Shown one piece after another: positions 34,709 through 44,536 of a stretch of 59,707 nucleotides of DNA. Position numbers and translations under genes: made by a program. Source of the DNA: Deltaproteobacteria bacterium (GTDB taxonomy: Bacteria; Desulfobacterota; JAFDED01); the NCBI GenBank assembly GCA_019310535.1, contig JAFDED010000014.1, forward strand, positions 1 through 59,707, in the 5' to 3' direction. The notes under the pieces were generated by a model. That model had not been told where the DNA came from. It ran no database searches and saw only the letters and a list, made by a program, of their open reading frames with translations. The number at the start of each line of letters is the position of its first letter. The first letter of the stretch is position 1.

Positions 34709-34885
34709 GTGAGTGGGTTCGTTGTTGCCCATGGCAAGTCGGATCGTAAAACGCTGGAACGCATGTTCGAAAAGATCGGCCATCGGGGCCCTTATGTCTC
34801 TGGAATCTCAGAAAATAAGCAGGCGATGATGGCCCGGAATTATTTGCTTAGGAAAGGGTTTAAACAGGATATGTCGGTCGGATAA
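34709..34885 (+). pseudogene. Asparagine-synthetase N-terminal remnant, nucleophile Cys replaced by Ser
   Basis: GTG 34709, preceded by TTAGGAG, opens a 58-codon frame: (M)SGFVVAHGKSDRKTLERMF then EKIGHRGPYVSGISENKQAM. This is the start of the glutamine amidotransferase domain of AsnB-type proteins (MCGFVG..G......L..M...I.HRGPD). The catalytic Cys at position 2 is Ser, Asp after RGP is Tyr, and the protein ends after MMARNYLLRKGFKQDMSVG, where more than 500 residues should follow. It is therefore a broken copy and cannot make ammonia from glutamine. Confidence 0.65.
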
Positions 34886-34929
34886 TCGACATTTTTATTA
34901 CCTGTGAACGGTTGAAAGAGAGGTGAACC

Positions 34930-36090
34930 ATGGTATCGCAGTTTAACGTTCCGTCTACGATCATTATTGGCGGGGGCGCCAGCAAGGAAGTTGCTGCACA
35001 AGCCAAGCGGTTGAAGGCAAGCCGCGCTTTTTTGGTCACGGATAGTTATTTGGAAAAAGCTGGATTAGCAGGCCAAATTATAAATTATTTGGAAAAAGAA
35101 GGGATTACCGCCTCGATTTTTTCAGATGTGCAACCGGACCCCACTGATAAAAATGTCCTCGATGGCCTGCGTCAATTCCAGGAAAGTAAGGCGGATATTA
35201 TTGTAGGTCTTGGTGGCGGGAGCCCGATGGACACAGCTAAGGTTATTTCAATGTTGGCGAAAAATGCGCTGCCGATGACTCAATATGCGGGTTATCATAA
35301 AGTTCCCAACCCGGGTGTTCCATTGATAGTGATCCCTACGACATCAGGCACGGGCAGCGAGGTTACCAAAGTAGCTGTGATTTCGGACACCGAGCGAAAT
35401 GTCAAAATGATGATGCTGGATGTCAATCTATTGCCAACCGTTGCTCTGGTCGATTATGAATTAACGTTGACCATGCCCGCTCAACTTACCGCTTACGTTG
35501 GTGTTGATACCCTTGTTCATGCCGTTGAGGCCTATGTTTCGAAAAAGGCCAATGCCATGACAGATCCTTTCGCTCTCTTCAGTATTCGTCTTGTTGCAGA
35601 AAATCTTTACACGGCGTTTAAAGAGCCCGATAACAAAAAGGCCCGTGAAGGCATGATGCTGGCTGCCTGCCAGGGCGGAATAGCATTCGCCAACAGCAGC
35701 GTGTGTCTGGTTCACGGAATGAGCCGGCCTATCGGTGCCCTCTATCATGTGCCCCATGGGCTTTCTAATGCTGTTTTGTTCCCTGCTGTAACGGTATATT
35801 CTATTCCGGGTGCTCTGGAACGATACGCGACCATCGCTCGGGTCATGGGGTACGCCTCAGAAAAAGATTCTGACGAGGCTGCTGGGTCGGCTTTGGTCAA
35901 AGGACTTCAAGAATTGAATGATAAGCTCGAAGTACCGCGCCTGGGTGAATGTGTAAAAGTGGAGCTCTCTGCCTTCGATGAAAGAGTAGAAAAAATGGCC
36001 AGTGATGCCCTGGCTTCCGGAAGTCCGGGTAATAATCCTGTTGTGCCCGACGTAGAGGAGATTGTTGAACTCTACCACAACGCCTGGTAA
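34930..36090 (+). CDS. Iron-containing alcohol dehydrogenase
   Basis: This 386-residue NAD(P)-dependent enzyme of the group III alcohol dehydrogenase family interconverts alcohols and aldehydes. The dinucleotide motif is GLGGGSPMDTAKVISML (about residue 95). PTTSGTGSEVTKVAVI and the metal-binding VGVDTLVHAVEAYVSKKANA (Asp and His), VCLVHGMSRPIGALYHVPHG (two His) are intact. AGAGAGGTGAACC precedes ATG 34930. It stands between remnants and a convergent gene and has no operon partner. The substrate is not predictable; butanol, propanediol or lactaldehyde-type activities occur in close relatives. Confidence 0.93.
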   Translation: MVSQFNVPSTIIIGGGASKEVAAQAKRLKASRAFLVTDSYLEKAGLAGQIINYLEKEGITASIFSDVQPDPTDKNVLDGLRQFQESKADIIVGLGGGSPMDTAKVISMLAKNALPMTQYAGYHKVPNPGVPLIVIPTTSGTGSEVTKVAVISDTERNVKMMMLDVNLLPTVALVDYELTLTMPAQLTAYVGVDTLVHAVEAYVSKKANAMTDPFALFSIRLVAENLYTAFKEPDNKKAREGMMLAACQGGIAFANSSVCLVHGMSRPIGALYHVPHGLSNAVLFPAVTVYSIPGALERYATIARVMGYASEKDSDEAAGSALVKGLQELNDKLEVPRLGECVKVELSAFDERVEKMASDALASGSPGNNPVVPDVEEIVELYHNAW

Positions 36091-36149
36091 GGTTTGTGTG
36101 ATGCAAACCGGGTCTCACGCGGAAAAGCATTATTTTTCAAGGAAGAGTT

Positions 36150-36222
36150 TTTGACAGGATGACGGGATAAAAAGAATTAAGAAAATCTCTTTTATCCCGT
36201 CAAAATTTCATTTTTGAATAGC
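36150..36222. repeat. Small palindromic repeat, copy 3, in a convergent gap
   Basis: TTTTTGACAGGATGACGGGA followed by TAAAAAGAATTAAGAAAATC and TCTTTTATCCCGTCAAAATT. GACGGGATAAAA pairs with TTTTATCCCGTC exactly (12 bp). It lies between two convergent genes and its right arm includes the stop of the minus-strand gene, so it probably ends transcription in both directions. It is related to copies 1 and 2. Confidence 0.7.
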
Positions 36223-38708
36223 AACAAAACGATGAAATAGCAGCCGGCTCCCATTAAAAGTGCTTCGGTAAATCCAAAGATTATGGCCACAGCGATGGTC
36301 AGTGCCGAGCCTAACACAGAGCTTATGCTGTTAATGCCCCACATCCACGGGATGTGGTTTTCCATGCCCTTCTCTTTCAGCGATCTTATGGCCAACGGAA
36401 AAGGGAATCCCATCACAAAACCCAGTAGGGTCAATATGACAAAGGAGGCTGACAACCGGATAATAATATCCAGCCCTAAAAGTTGATCGAAGATAAAGGG
36501 AAGGAAAAAAATATAAATAAGTAGCATACTCACGATAGCCGCGGCGGCTATGGTTATACCTTTGATTATCTCATCCGCGGCAAGACGACCGCTGCATATG
36601 CTGCCCATTCCGGCCCCCGCCAAGAGAGAAAATAATAAGACTGCCAGAGATAGCACCGGGTGGCCGAGGAAGAGCACAAATCTCTGGGCGAAGGAAATTT
36701 CAACCAACATAAACCCGATGCCCAGCATCGAAAATAACACCACATATCTAATCGGATTCTGACTCATATCCCCTTTGCTTTTCAAATACTTCTTGGTCAG
36801 GAAGCGTCTCTTCCTCCAATACAGGAGAGGCACAAATACTACAAGCAACGTCATAGTTATCGATGACCAGAAAACCATAGCCACAGGCCGTGGTATTCCC
36901 ACCTCAAATTTGTAGAAGAACGGGCTGTTATCCGTCACCGGGCTGATATCGTGACCCAGTTCTTTGGCCATCTTCTCCACGTCGTTGAAGACTCTCTCTC
37001 CACCGCCCAGAGCCGTAAGCGCCGGATTGAGCATCCCCGGTTGTCTGATGTGAGGGAAGTAAGACGTAAGGGGGTCATAACCCAATTTATAGACGGCTTT
37101 GAACATTGCAAAGCTTTCCCGCTTCTCAAATCGGTTTTTCTTCAGTACAAATAGAGGGTACTGGTCCGAGCCTACGGTGTAAATTTGCTTCATCGCTTCA
37201 ACAGGAGTGACACCCCTTTTGTTGAGGACAGCCAGTGAGATGGCAAACAGCCTCAATATGGAAAGATCGCCGTGCCCCACAACTATCAGGCACCCCTCAT
37301 CAGTCAGATGATCTAAATAGTCGTCTATGGAATCCGTGGTGAGCAGAAAATTCTCTGTTATGGCATATCCCTCGGGGCTTCTGCTCGTGTTGGTAGCGGG
37401 AAGGCTGAGCATGATAATGTCATATTTTTCCTTCTGGCGTTTGAGGAAATTCCTTCCCTCGTCGACAATGATGGCCACATTATGTAATAAATAAATTCCG
37501 CCGTTATACCATGAATATTTACGTACTATATCTACAAGATCTTTATTTACCTCCACGGCCGTGATTTTATGAACTCCTCCCATTTTCGCCAGAAGTATGT
37601 CCCGCCCTCCACCGGGCCCTATGATGAGTGCATTATCCCTTTGCTCTTTTTTCAAGAACATGAAGGGGAAATATCCCGGAAAGTCGGTCTTCAGCCTGTC
37701 AATTGCGGCACCCGGATTGTTAAAATCACCGCTGAATTTGTACATGGGCGTGCCGGCCGTTCCGTCTATGTAGATGTCCATTTGCTCGGGATCATTGGAA
37801 AACTTCACTAAATCTGTCTGACCAAAGGCACTCCATCTCGTTTCGAGTATCTCCCCTTGCTGAGATCCAGAGAGTGCATTGTGAATTTCCTTCTCCGGAT
37901 TTATTCCAATGGGAATATCGGGCAGGTAAGAACCCATCAGACTTGCCATAAAAAGGACAATAGCGATGGAGAAACTGGCAACAGATATTATTACGCCCCT
38001 AATGTTCTTCATCAGCAACAATATAAGTAAAAAGCTAACCCTGGATATTTGAAGTTTTGTGAAGAAAAAAGAACCATCATAAATAGCGAACTATTGCATC
38101 AACTCCGCCCCAAAAGCGAACAACAGCGCCGCCATTGAAGTAATGACGGCAAAAAGAAACATAGTACTTATGCCACCGATGATGTTCAGAGCAAGGATGA
38201 CTCCGATACAGCCCGCAGCCGCGCCAACCAGGTCTGCGCCATAAAGCCTTGCACTAATTGCAGGATACATGCGGAAAACTTCCGCAAAAAACACACCGCC
38301 AAAGAAAAAGGGTGTACTTAAAACGAAACAATAGAACAGGATATTATTCCGTATGCTCTCTATATGACCGATCTTAACTACCAGTAGTGTGGAAAGGGCC
38401 ATCGCCAGTGAACACAGACCGGCGAACAGGACTAAGGCACCGAATCTATTGTGCCCCCGAGGGATCTCCGGCCGAAAGAAGTGAACAAAGACGCCGCCGA
38501 CACCCAGTCCCAGAAGAGCCAGAGAAACTACGGCGAATACGTAGTGGTAAGAAAGCATTACAGAAAGCAACCTGGTGAGGGCTATTTCGAATCCTAACAG
38601 GCTGAATGATGTGAGATATACACCGCACAACAAAATCCACAATACCCCCCTATTTATGTGGGACGATTCTTTCATCAGGAATGACGCTCTCTCTTTGTCC
38701 CTTCTCAT
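36192..38708 (-). pseudogene. Spermidine-synthase-like membrane protein, interrupted by one in-frame TAG
   Basis: Two open frames on the minus strand (38708-38091 and 38021-36192) are in the same phase, separated only by TAG (38093-38091) and 23 sense codons. Together they give one protein of about 835 residues: an N-terminal bundle of six helices (VLWILLCGVYLTSFSLLGFE), a spermidine synthase/methyltransferase-type domain (NALIIGPGGGRDILLAKMGG, then VHKITAVEVNKDLVDIVRKY), and a second helix bundle. The first ATG after TAG lies inside a predicted helix and has no ribosome site, so separate translation is unlikely. I read this as a nonsense mutation. Whether the intact protein makes a polyamine is not known for this membrane-bound group. 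The start at 38708 is uncertain; ATG 38675 is an alternative. Confidence 0.75.
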
Positions 38709-38894
38709 GTTTGTAATTCTGCCGACTTCTCAGACAATGTCCCCTTACATTCCAAAGACATCATCCGCAAAGGGAAAATCAATAACTCGATGAGGGCAGG
38801 GCTCCGGAGAAATGAGTGAGAGATGTATTTTTTTCTGACGGGGTCAATAAGAAGCGCGACGCTGCCCGTTCGTATGCTGTTACTCCTCTTTCCT

Positions 38895-40229
38895 TTAGTT
38901 CCCAATTAAGCTTGGCAACCATGTTGCCAGCGGGGTGTAAGCAGCGACGATAATTAAGCCTATGATTTGTAGCAAAACGTAAGGAATAATACCTTTGTAG
39001 ATATCCAGCAGTTTTATTGAACCCGGGACGGTGGCCTTCATATAAAATAAGGCATAGCCAAATGGCGGGGTTATGAAGGACATCTGTAAATTCACAGCGA
39101 TGACGATAATGAACCACAAGGTATCGAATCCAAGTTTAGCAGCGAGAGGCATGAATATTGGAAACGTGATATAGATAATTCCGATCCAGTCGATTAAAAA
39201 ACCCAGGACAAAGACGATGAGCATCATAATTGCGAACATGCCCCACTTTCCCAGGAAATCAAACGTCATGATAAGGTTTGTTACTACCTGCCCGCCGCCC
39301 AAGCCGATGAACACGCCGGTAAAACAGGTCGCTCCTATAATAACGGTCATTACCATGCAACTGCTTCTAAATGACGAATAGACTGTTTCTTTTAACGCCT
39401 TCCAGCTGAACTTGCCATAGAGAATCATCATAAGAAGGGCGGTGAAGGCCCCAACCCCGGCCGCCTCGCTCGGCGTGGCCACCCCGAACCAGATCGAGCC
39501 CAGAACCCCGAAGATAAGAATCAGGGGTGGGACAAGATTCACCAGGAGCATCCTAATCTTTTGCCCTAACGAAAAAGCCGCCCTTTCCTCGGCAGAAAGT
39601 GCGGGTCCTTTTCTCGGATTAAAATAGCATGCCATTGAGATGTAAATGAAATAGAGCAGTCCCAGAACGGCACCGGGGAGAAGGCCGCCAGCGAATAGCT
39701 TTCCCACAGATATCCCTGACCGGTCTGCCATCATCACCAGCATGATACTCGGTGGGATAATGATCCCAAGAGACCCCCCTGCCGCAACAGTTCCCGAAGC
39801 CAGGTACTTGTCATAGCCGTGTTTCATCATGATAGGCATGGACATAAGCGACATACTGACAACAGTCGCCCCCATGATTCCCGTACAGGCAGCAAAAATT
39901 ACACACAGGACCACCACTGCCAATGCTATTCCCCCGTTTACCGGACCGAACATATACATCATGGCCTTAAATAATCCTTCGGCGATACCGGATTTCTCCA
40001 GGAATGTCGCCATGAGAATAAAAAGAGGAATGGCTATGAGAAGATAGTTAGTAACTGAATCGTAGGTCCGGCCGACAAGCAGATGCCAGGATCCGATACC
40101 CCATCCGAGAAAACCGAATATTACCGCCAGTCCACCCAAGACAAAGGCTATGGGGTGGCCTAAAATGAGACCCATGATGATACCGGAAAACATCAAAATT
40201 ACCACGAGCTCGGGAGATATTTCAATCAT
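38895..40229 (-). CDS. dctM: TRAP transporter large permease (DctM-like), second system
   Basis: A 444-residue polytopic protein of the TRAP large-permease family: LGHPIAFVLGGLAVIFGFLG, GIMGATVVSMSLMSMPIMMK, GGSLGIIIPPSIMLVMMADR and the C-terminal TPPFGYALFYMKATVPG. Its ATG overlaps the small-permease stop by four bases (ATGA), so translation is coupled. It is distinct from the system at 28-30 kb and belongs to the longer-loop group that pairs with keto-acid-type binding proteins. The final stretch is close to a decayed spermidine-synthase-like gene in the same direction. Confidence 0.95.
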   Translation of the reverse strand: MIEISPELVVILMFSGIIMGLILGHPIAFVLGGLAVIFGFLGWGIGSWHLLVGRTYDSVTNYLLIAIPLFILMATFLEKSGIAEGLFKAMMYMFGPVNGGIALAVVVLCVIFAACTGIMGATVVSMSLMSMPIMMKHGYDKYLASGTVAAGGSLGIIIPPSIMLVMMADRSGISVGKLFAGGLLPGAVLGLLYFIYISMACYFNPRKGPALSAEERAAFSLGQKIRMLLVNLVPPLILIFGVLGSIWFGVATPSEAAGVGAFTALLMMILYGKFSWKALKETVYSSFRSSCMVMTVIIGATCFTGVFIGLGGGQVVTNLIMTFDFLGKWGMFAIMMLIVFVLGFLIDWIGIIYITFPIFMPLAAKLGFDTLWFIIVIAVNLQMSFITPPFGYALFYMKATVPGSIKLLDIYKGIIPYVLLQIIGLIIVAAYTPLATWLPSLIGN

Positions 40230-40738
40230 AACCGTTCTCCTTTAGCCAGAAAGACTACGTCCTTGATGACGCCTGATACAGCCTGGATCAACAAGAGGAA
40301 TGCCCCGACGGGAATCGCTATTTTCGAAGGGTAGAGAATGGCGTTGAAGGCGCTGGGAGTCCTTTCGCGTATAGACCAGGAGTCCAAGGCAAATATCCCT
40401 CCGAACACCAGAAGAATGATACTGAATATCCCCAGAAAAAGTGTAAAGCTGATAATATTACAAATCGCCTGCACCTTCGGGGGGAAATGAACGTATACTA
40501 TATCAACATTCACATGACCCTTGTGCCGCTCAGTATAGCCAAGCGCAAGCATACAGACACCACAAAACAAAAAGGTTGACATCTCCAGCGACCATATGGT
40601 CGGCGCTCCCAGCATCCTCCTCGTGAATACCTCATAGCACGTCAAAAAGATAAGGCTCAAGATTAACCATGAGAAAGTCTTCCCGATCCATTCGGAAAAA
40701 TTATCAATGCCATTCACGATCGATCTGATTACCTTCAT
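40226..40738 (-). CDS. dctQ: TRAP transporter small permease (DctQ-like), second system
   Basis: A 170-residue protein with four membrane helices. LGAPTIWSLEMSTFLFCGVC has the W..E helix typical of DctQ, and GYTERHKGHVNVDIVYVHFP has the H..VD loop. The start is ATG 40738; a GGGGGG run (the complement of the C-run at 40741) is the only purine-rich site upstream. The gap to the binding-protein gene contains a 14-bp hairpin. Confidence 0.92.
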   Translation of the reverse strand: MKVIRSIVNGIDNFSEWIGKTFSWLILSLIFLTCYEVFTRRMLGAPTIWSLEMSTFLFCGVCMLALGYTERHKGHVNVDIVYVHFPPKVQAICNIISFTLFLGIFSIILLVFGGIFALDSWSIRERTPSAFNAILYPSKIAIPVGAFLLLIQAVSGVIKDVVFLAKGERL

Positions 40739-40753
40739 ACCCCCCCCAATTGA

Positions 40754-40790
40754 AAACTCTCAGAAGGCCGTAAGACCTTCTGAGAGTTTC
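40754..40790 (-). terminator. 14-bp hairpin between dctP and dctQ of the second TRAP operon
   Basis: AAACTCTCAGAAGG pairs perfectly with CCTTCTGAGAGTTT around CCGTAAGA. On the minus strand it is followed by TTCAATTGG, a weak T-run. Its place matches the hairpin in the first TRAP operon, between the binding-protein gene and the permease genes, so partial termination or mRNA end protection is likely. Confidence 0.7.
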
Positions 40791-40837
40791 TTAAACTTAA
40801 CCCTGCAAATCAGTCAAAGCTCTCATGGACCAGTGCT

Positions 40838-42082
40838 TCACTTAGGAGTAGTGGGGTTTTCTACGTACTTTGTCCCGGGTTTCCAAAACTTTTGTGTTTC
40901 CATCCTCTTCCGAACGGCTCTTTCGAGAGCTATGACGGAATCATAATCCCCGTTTTTCTTCACCATGGCTTCCAGCTTCTTGTAAATTTCGTCCGTCTTT
41001 GGAGGGTTGCGCCCGAACATGAATGGAGATTGGGCTGCCCGCCACTGAGCGAAGTCTTTGAAGAATTTCACTTGAGAGAAAGCCACTTTTGCGTGGTCAG
41101 GGTTTTTCTCCGCATCTTCAAGGAGAAACTTATACGCAAGTTCTTGAATTTTATCCAGGGTCTTATTGTCAAGCCTGGTCAAAGTAATTCCCGCATCTAT
41201 AAATTTCTGTGTATACTCAGCAGAGCTGTATTCAAAGTATGTCCAGGCCCACATCATGGTGGCCATGGCAGCTTCCTTAAACATGAACTTGATTCTATCG
41301 GGTAGCTTGTTCCAGGATTTCTTATTTATCATAACGCCGGACACCGGCCCCGGCTGATGCCATCCCGGGAGAACCCAGTATTTAGTAACCTCCTGGAAGC
41401 CCATGGACCAGTCACATTCCGGCACGGAAAACTCACCGGCGTCTATGGTTCCCCTCTGAAGTGCCATGTATATCTCCGCACCGGGCATGAAAATAGCCGC
41501 ACCGCCGAGCTCCTTCAGGATTCTCGCCTGGTTGCGCCCACACTGCCTCATCTTTACGCCTTTATAGTCCTCACCCTTACGAATCGGCACATTCGAGCGC
41601 TGACCAGCCTCAGGACTGGTAACGGAGTGGGGAAACCAGACTATACCGTACTTGCCGTACAATTCCTGAGCCAGTTCCAACCCGCCACCCTGCCAATACC
41701 AGGCCAGATAATCAACAGGTGTAAAACCCATAGGAACGGAAGTCAAAAGGCTGAAGGCAGTATTCTTGCCCTCCCAGTAACTTGGCCAGTCTGTGCCCAG
41801 GTCAATCGTTCCGTGTCTCACGGCATCAAACATTTCCTTAGAGCTTGTTACCAGAGTCCCACCTTCATTGTATTTAATTTCAAGCTCCCCGGCGGCCAGC
41901 ACATTTATCAAGTCAACAAAATATTTATCACCTCTCCAGAGGGTAATGGAAGGAACCCACATGGTTTGGGCCCTCCACTTGATTGGTTTCTTGGCTGCCT
42001 GGGCTTGCGGGGCCCACCCAGCAAGAACAATACTGCCCATAAGAATAACCGCCACTAAAGATAACAATATCTTCTTATTCAT
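40838..42082 (-). CDS. dctP: TRAP transporter substrate-binding protein, TakP-like
   Basis: This 414-residue periplasmic protein starts with a signal peptide (MNKKILLSLVAVILMGSIVL, then cleavage after AQA). The core FDAVRHGTIDLGTDWPSYWE, YKGVKMRQCGRNQARILKEL and GAEIYMALQRGTIDAGEFSV, with PECDWSMGFQEVTKYWVLPG, fits the TRAP binding proteins related to the 2-keto-acid receptor TakP. AAGGAGGGG before ATG 42082 gives a strong start. It begins the operon, with an MFS carrier upstream on the same strand but separated by 515 bases. A monocarboxylate or keto acid is the likely ligand. Confidence 0.94.
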   Translation of the reverse strand: MNKKILLSLVAVILMGSIVLAGWAPQAQAAKKPIKWRAQTMWVPSITLWRGDKYFVDLINVLAAGELEIKYNEGGTLVTSSKEMFDAVRHGTIDLGTDWPSYWEGKNTAFSLLTSVPMGFTPVDYLAWYWQGGGLELAQELYGKYGIVWFPHSVTSPEAGQRSNVPIRKGEDYKGVKMRQCGRNQARILKELGGAAIFMPGAEIYMALQRGTIDAGEFSVPECDWSMGFQEVTKYWVLPGWHQPGPVSGVMINKKSWNKLPDRIKFMFKEAAMATMMWAWTYFEYSSAEYTQKFIDAGITLTRLDNKTLDKIQELAYKFLLEDAEKNPDHAKVAFSQVKFFKDFAQWRAAQSPFMFGRNPPKTDEIYKKLEAMVKKNGDYDSVIALERAVRKRMETQKFWKPGTKYVENPTTPK

Positions 42083-42597
42083 TGGTTTCCCCTCCTTAAA
42101 GTTGAAGAGCCGATCGTCTCTACTCTTGCCCTATTTTACCAATCACCTCCTTTCTCTGTAATTTTCCTCCCAGGGAAAGTCCCTTGTTTGGCTCGTTTGA
42201 TAGGTAGCCTTCTGAAACTCCTATTGTTCTGATTGGCAACCGGATCCTTTTCTACCTCTCGAACATGTTTGATCATTTCTGCACGAGTTTTTGCAGCGCG
42301 CTTCCCCAAGAGAACTTTACAGGGACGATTATGGACGGTTAAAACCTGTTGGAAGATATCCTTGTTCGACTTTACGACTTAAACAGTAAGGATCCTTTTG
42401 TCATGTAAATCCGAAAGCATTTTTTTCCTATATCAAACAGGGATTTAACTTGTCAAGATAAATCTCTCCGGACTTTCCCCCAAATTTCCTGGAGAAAATG
42501 GAGTAATTGCGGCTCCGGGGTGGAGTAACGAAGCCCATGGGCGGCCCGCAGAAAAGTCTCTTTTTGATCAGGCATACAAGGTTTTCCAGCGATCGTT
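42083..42597. other. Spacer upstream of the second TRAP operon
   Basis: No gene is seen. On the minus strand, 42153-42141 reads AAAGGAGGTGATT, a 13-base perfect match to the usual 16S rRNA tail, yet only a tiny frame (GTG ATT GGT AAA ATA GGG CAA GAG TAG) follows it. It may be a leader or chance. The TRAP promoter should be nearby. Confidence 0.4.
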
Positions 42598-43872
42598 TCA
42601 GGCGGCGTATTTGCTCTTTGTTTGAATCGTACCCAGGATGTGAGCAGTCATAACGGCACCCAGGCCGCCCAGGCCGAGAATGCTGTATGCCCATCCCCAG
42701 CCATTGAATTGCATGCCCGAGCCTGTGGGATTTGTCCAGTCCAGGATGACCCCGAAAGCCAGCGGCGCAAGGGCGCCGGCCCCGAATCCTAAGAGAGACC
42801 TCAGCCCAAAGGCGGCGCCTATATAAGAGGTCTCGACCACTTCGGTAAGCGCTGCCGAAAAAACCGGTGAATCCCCGAGGGACGAAAACGCATAAATCAT
42901 CCCTATGCCGATGACCAGTATGAGCGGCCATCCTATCGTCCACCCGAATATGAATGAACATACGGCGCTCAGCCCGGAAAGCATAAGGATGACGCGGGCG
43001 CGGCCAAGGCGATCCGATAACATGCCCATGGAAAAGGATGCGAGCAAACCCGTGACATGAAACAACGCATTGATGTAAGAGCCAAGCCCCGCGGCCTGTA
43101 ATCCCTTCGCCCCGCCAAAGACCAGGCAACTGGCAAGAAATGCCGGGGTCCATGCCCGCATTCCCAGAAGCTCCCAACTGTGAAATGTATAGCTGCCGAT
43201 CAGGAGCATGGCGGGCCGGTTGCCGAGCACTTCTTTTGCGAACCTCTGTTGTTTTTCTCGTCTTGTGGCGGATACCTGCGTCGTCATCAGGGTGATCCAT
43301 GCCAGAATGGACCCGACCAGCGGGCCGAGGCAGGTCAGCAGGAACGAAAGTTTGTATCCCCCTACGGGCAATGCAATGCCGCTCAGGACTAAAGACAAGG
43401 CATAACCCAGTGAGGTGCTGGCGATAAAAAAGCCTATGGCCATTCCCCTGCGCTGAACAGGATAGTGATCGGCAAGGATCATGACCCCGGTGGTGTATGT
43501 GCCCCCCAGGGATACGGCCACAAGTGTGTAAAGGATGAGGGCCGAGAAGTAATCGCGTGCAAAAATGGCAAACGCCAGGGATAAAACCGCCCCTGCGGAC
43601 ATGGAAACTAAATAAAGGCGTTTTGGCCCGACAATGTCTGCCAGAATGGAAAATACCACCAGCGAAACGGCATACCCGATACTAAATCCGCTGGATATGG
43701 ATCCTCCGGCAGTGGCTGACATCCCCCATTCCTTTTGGAGAATGGGCAGCGCGGCCGCATAGGTCATAAAGACAAACCCGGTAAAAGCCCTGGCAAAGCA
43801 GATTCCGGCAAGCCACCAGTCGAACGCGAACAGTTTCTTTATGCCGAGATTGTGCAGCAGGTGGCGATCCAA
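42598..43872 (-). CDS. Major facilitator superfamily transporter
   Basis: This 424-residue inner-membrane carrier has twelve predicted helices in two halves. The loop 2-3 signature is ILADIVGPKRLYLVS, and loop 8-9 has GMLSDRLGRARVILM, the usual G...DR.GR motif. FMTYAAALPILQKEWGMSAT and LGGTYTTGVMILADHYP resemble anion or cyanate-type MFS groups, but the substrate cannot be named. A cytoplasmic central loop (TTQVSATRREKQQRFAKEVL) divides the halves. Its ATG at 43872 lacks a strong ribosome site. Confidence 0.85.
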   Translation of the reverse strand: MDRHLLHNLGIKKLFAFDWWLAGICFARAFTGFVFMTYAAALPILQKEWGMSATAGGSISSGFSIGYAVSLVVFSILADIVGPKRLYLVSMSAGAVLSLAFAIFARDYFSALILYTLVAVSLGGTYTTGVMILADHYPVQRRGMAIGFFIASTSLGYALSLVLSGIALPVGGYKLSFLLTCLGPLVGSILAWITLMTTQVSATRREKQQRFAKEVLGNRPAMLLIGSYTFHSWELLGMRAWTPAFLASCLVFGGAKGLQAAGLGSYINALFHVTGLLASFSMGMLSDRLGRARVILMLSGLSAVCSFIFGWTIGWPLILVIGIGMIYAFSSLGDSPVFSAALTEVVETSYIGAAFGLRSLLGFGAGALAPLAFGVILDWTNPTGSGMQFNGWGWAYSILGLGGLGAVMTAHILGTIQTKSKYAA

Positions 43873-44536
43873 TGGTCAAAATCTCCGCTTTGCGCCCTGC
43901 CATTCGGGATTACAGTGACCTCACACACGATAAACCCCAACCCAGGCCGAAATGATGTGCCAAAACAATATCTCAAAAGCGATATTCTGAGCGTTAAATC
44001 ATAGCGAACCATCAACCCCAAACGCAACCATTTTTTATTTCTTCCAGCAGCCCAGCCGAGAATGGTCCGGTAATGACAGGCCAAGGGAAAAGCTGAGGCC
44101 GCATGACCGTTACGCCTCCTGGCGTAGTGGTATGGCCACCGTGTCCGGTGATGTCAATATTCAGGGATTTGATTCACGTAAACCAAGCAAAATGCCCCTT
44201 TTCCCATAAGGCTGAATGTTTTGACTTTACCGGGATATCTCATGTATTTATATCTTACTATCCGGAAGCACTGCCGCCCCTACCGCAGGACCCGGCGCGC
44301 AAACAGGATGAAGCCCCGCTTACCATGGAGTTGCGGATCAAAAGCGGGCCTTCCGAACGGGGAAGATACCTGGTGGGAAACATACACCGGCAGGTTCTTG
44401 TGTCATGGCTGAAATAATGGGGGGCGGGGCCGGGGGTAAATTGCGTATCCTTTTTTGCGTGATTTGCTGCATAAACCTTTACTTCGCCATTTACGTTGAA
44501 TGAGTTGATAATCGATCGTTTCCCGGAAGTATATGA
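43873..44536. other. Intergenic, one weak open frame
   Basis: About 660 bases between divergent genes. A plus-strand frame from 44103 to 44417 (104 codons, ending MELRIKSGPSERGRYLVGNI...) has no clear ribosome site and no family I recognise; it could be a decayed gene end. GGGGGGCGGGGCCGGGGG at about 44419-44436 is a strong G-tract just before the next gene's leader. Confidence 0.3.

Noticed and set aside
36192..38708. Genome-wide reassignment of TAG
   Set aside because: At least four intact genes in this window end at TAG with normal lengths, so TAG works as a stop here.
42428..43300. 290-codon minus-strand frame overlapping the MFS gene
   Set aside because: It is a different phase of the MFS gene, very rich in Arg/Gly/His, with no membrane segments.
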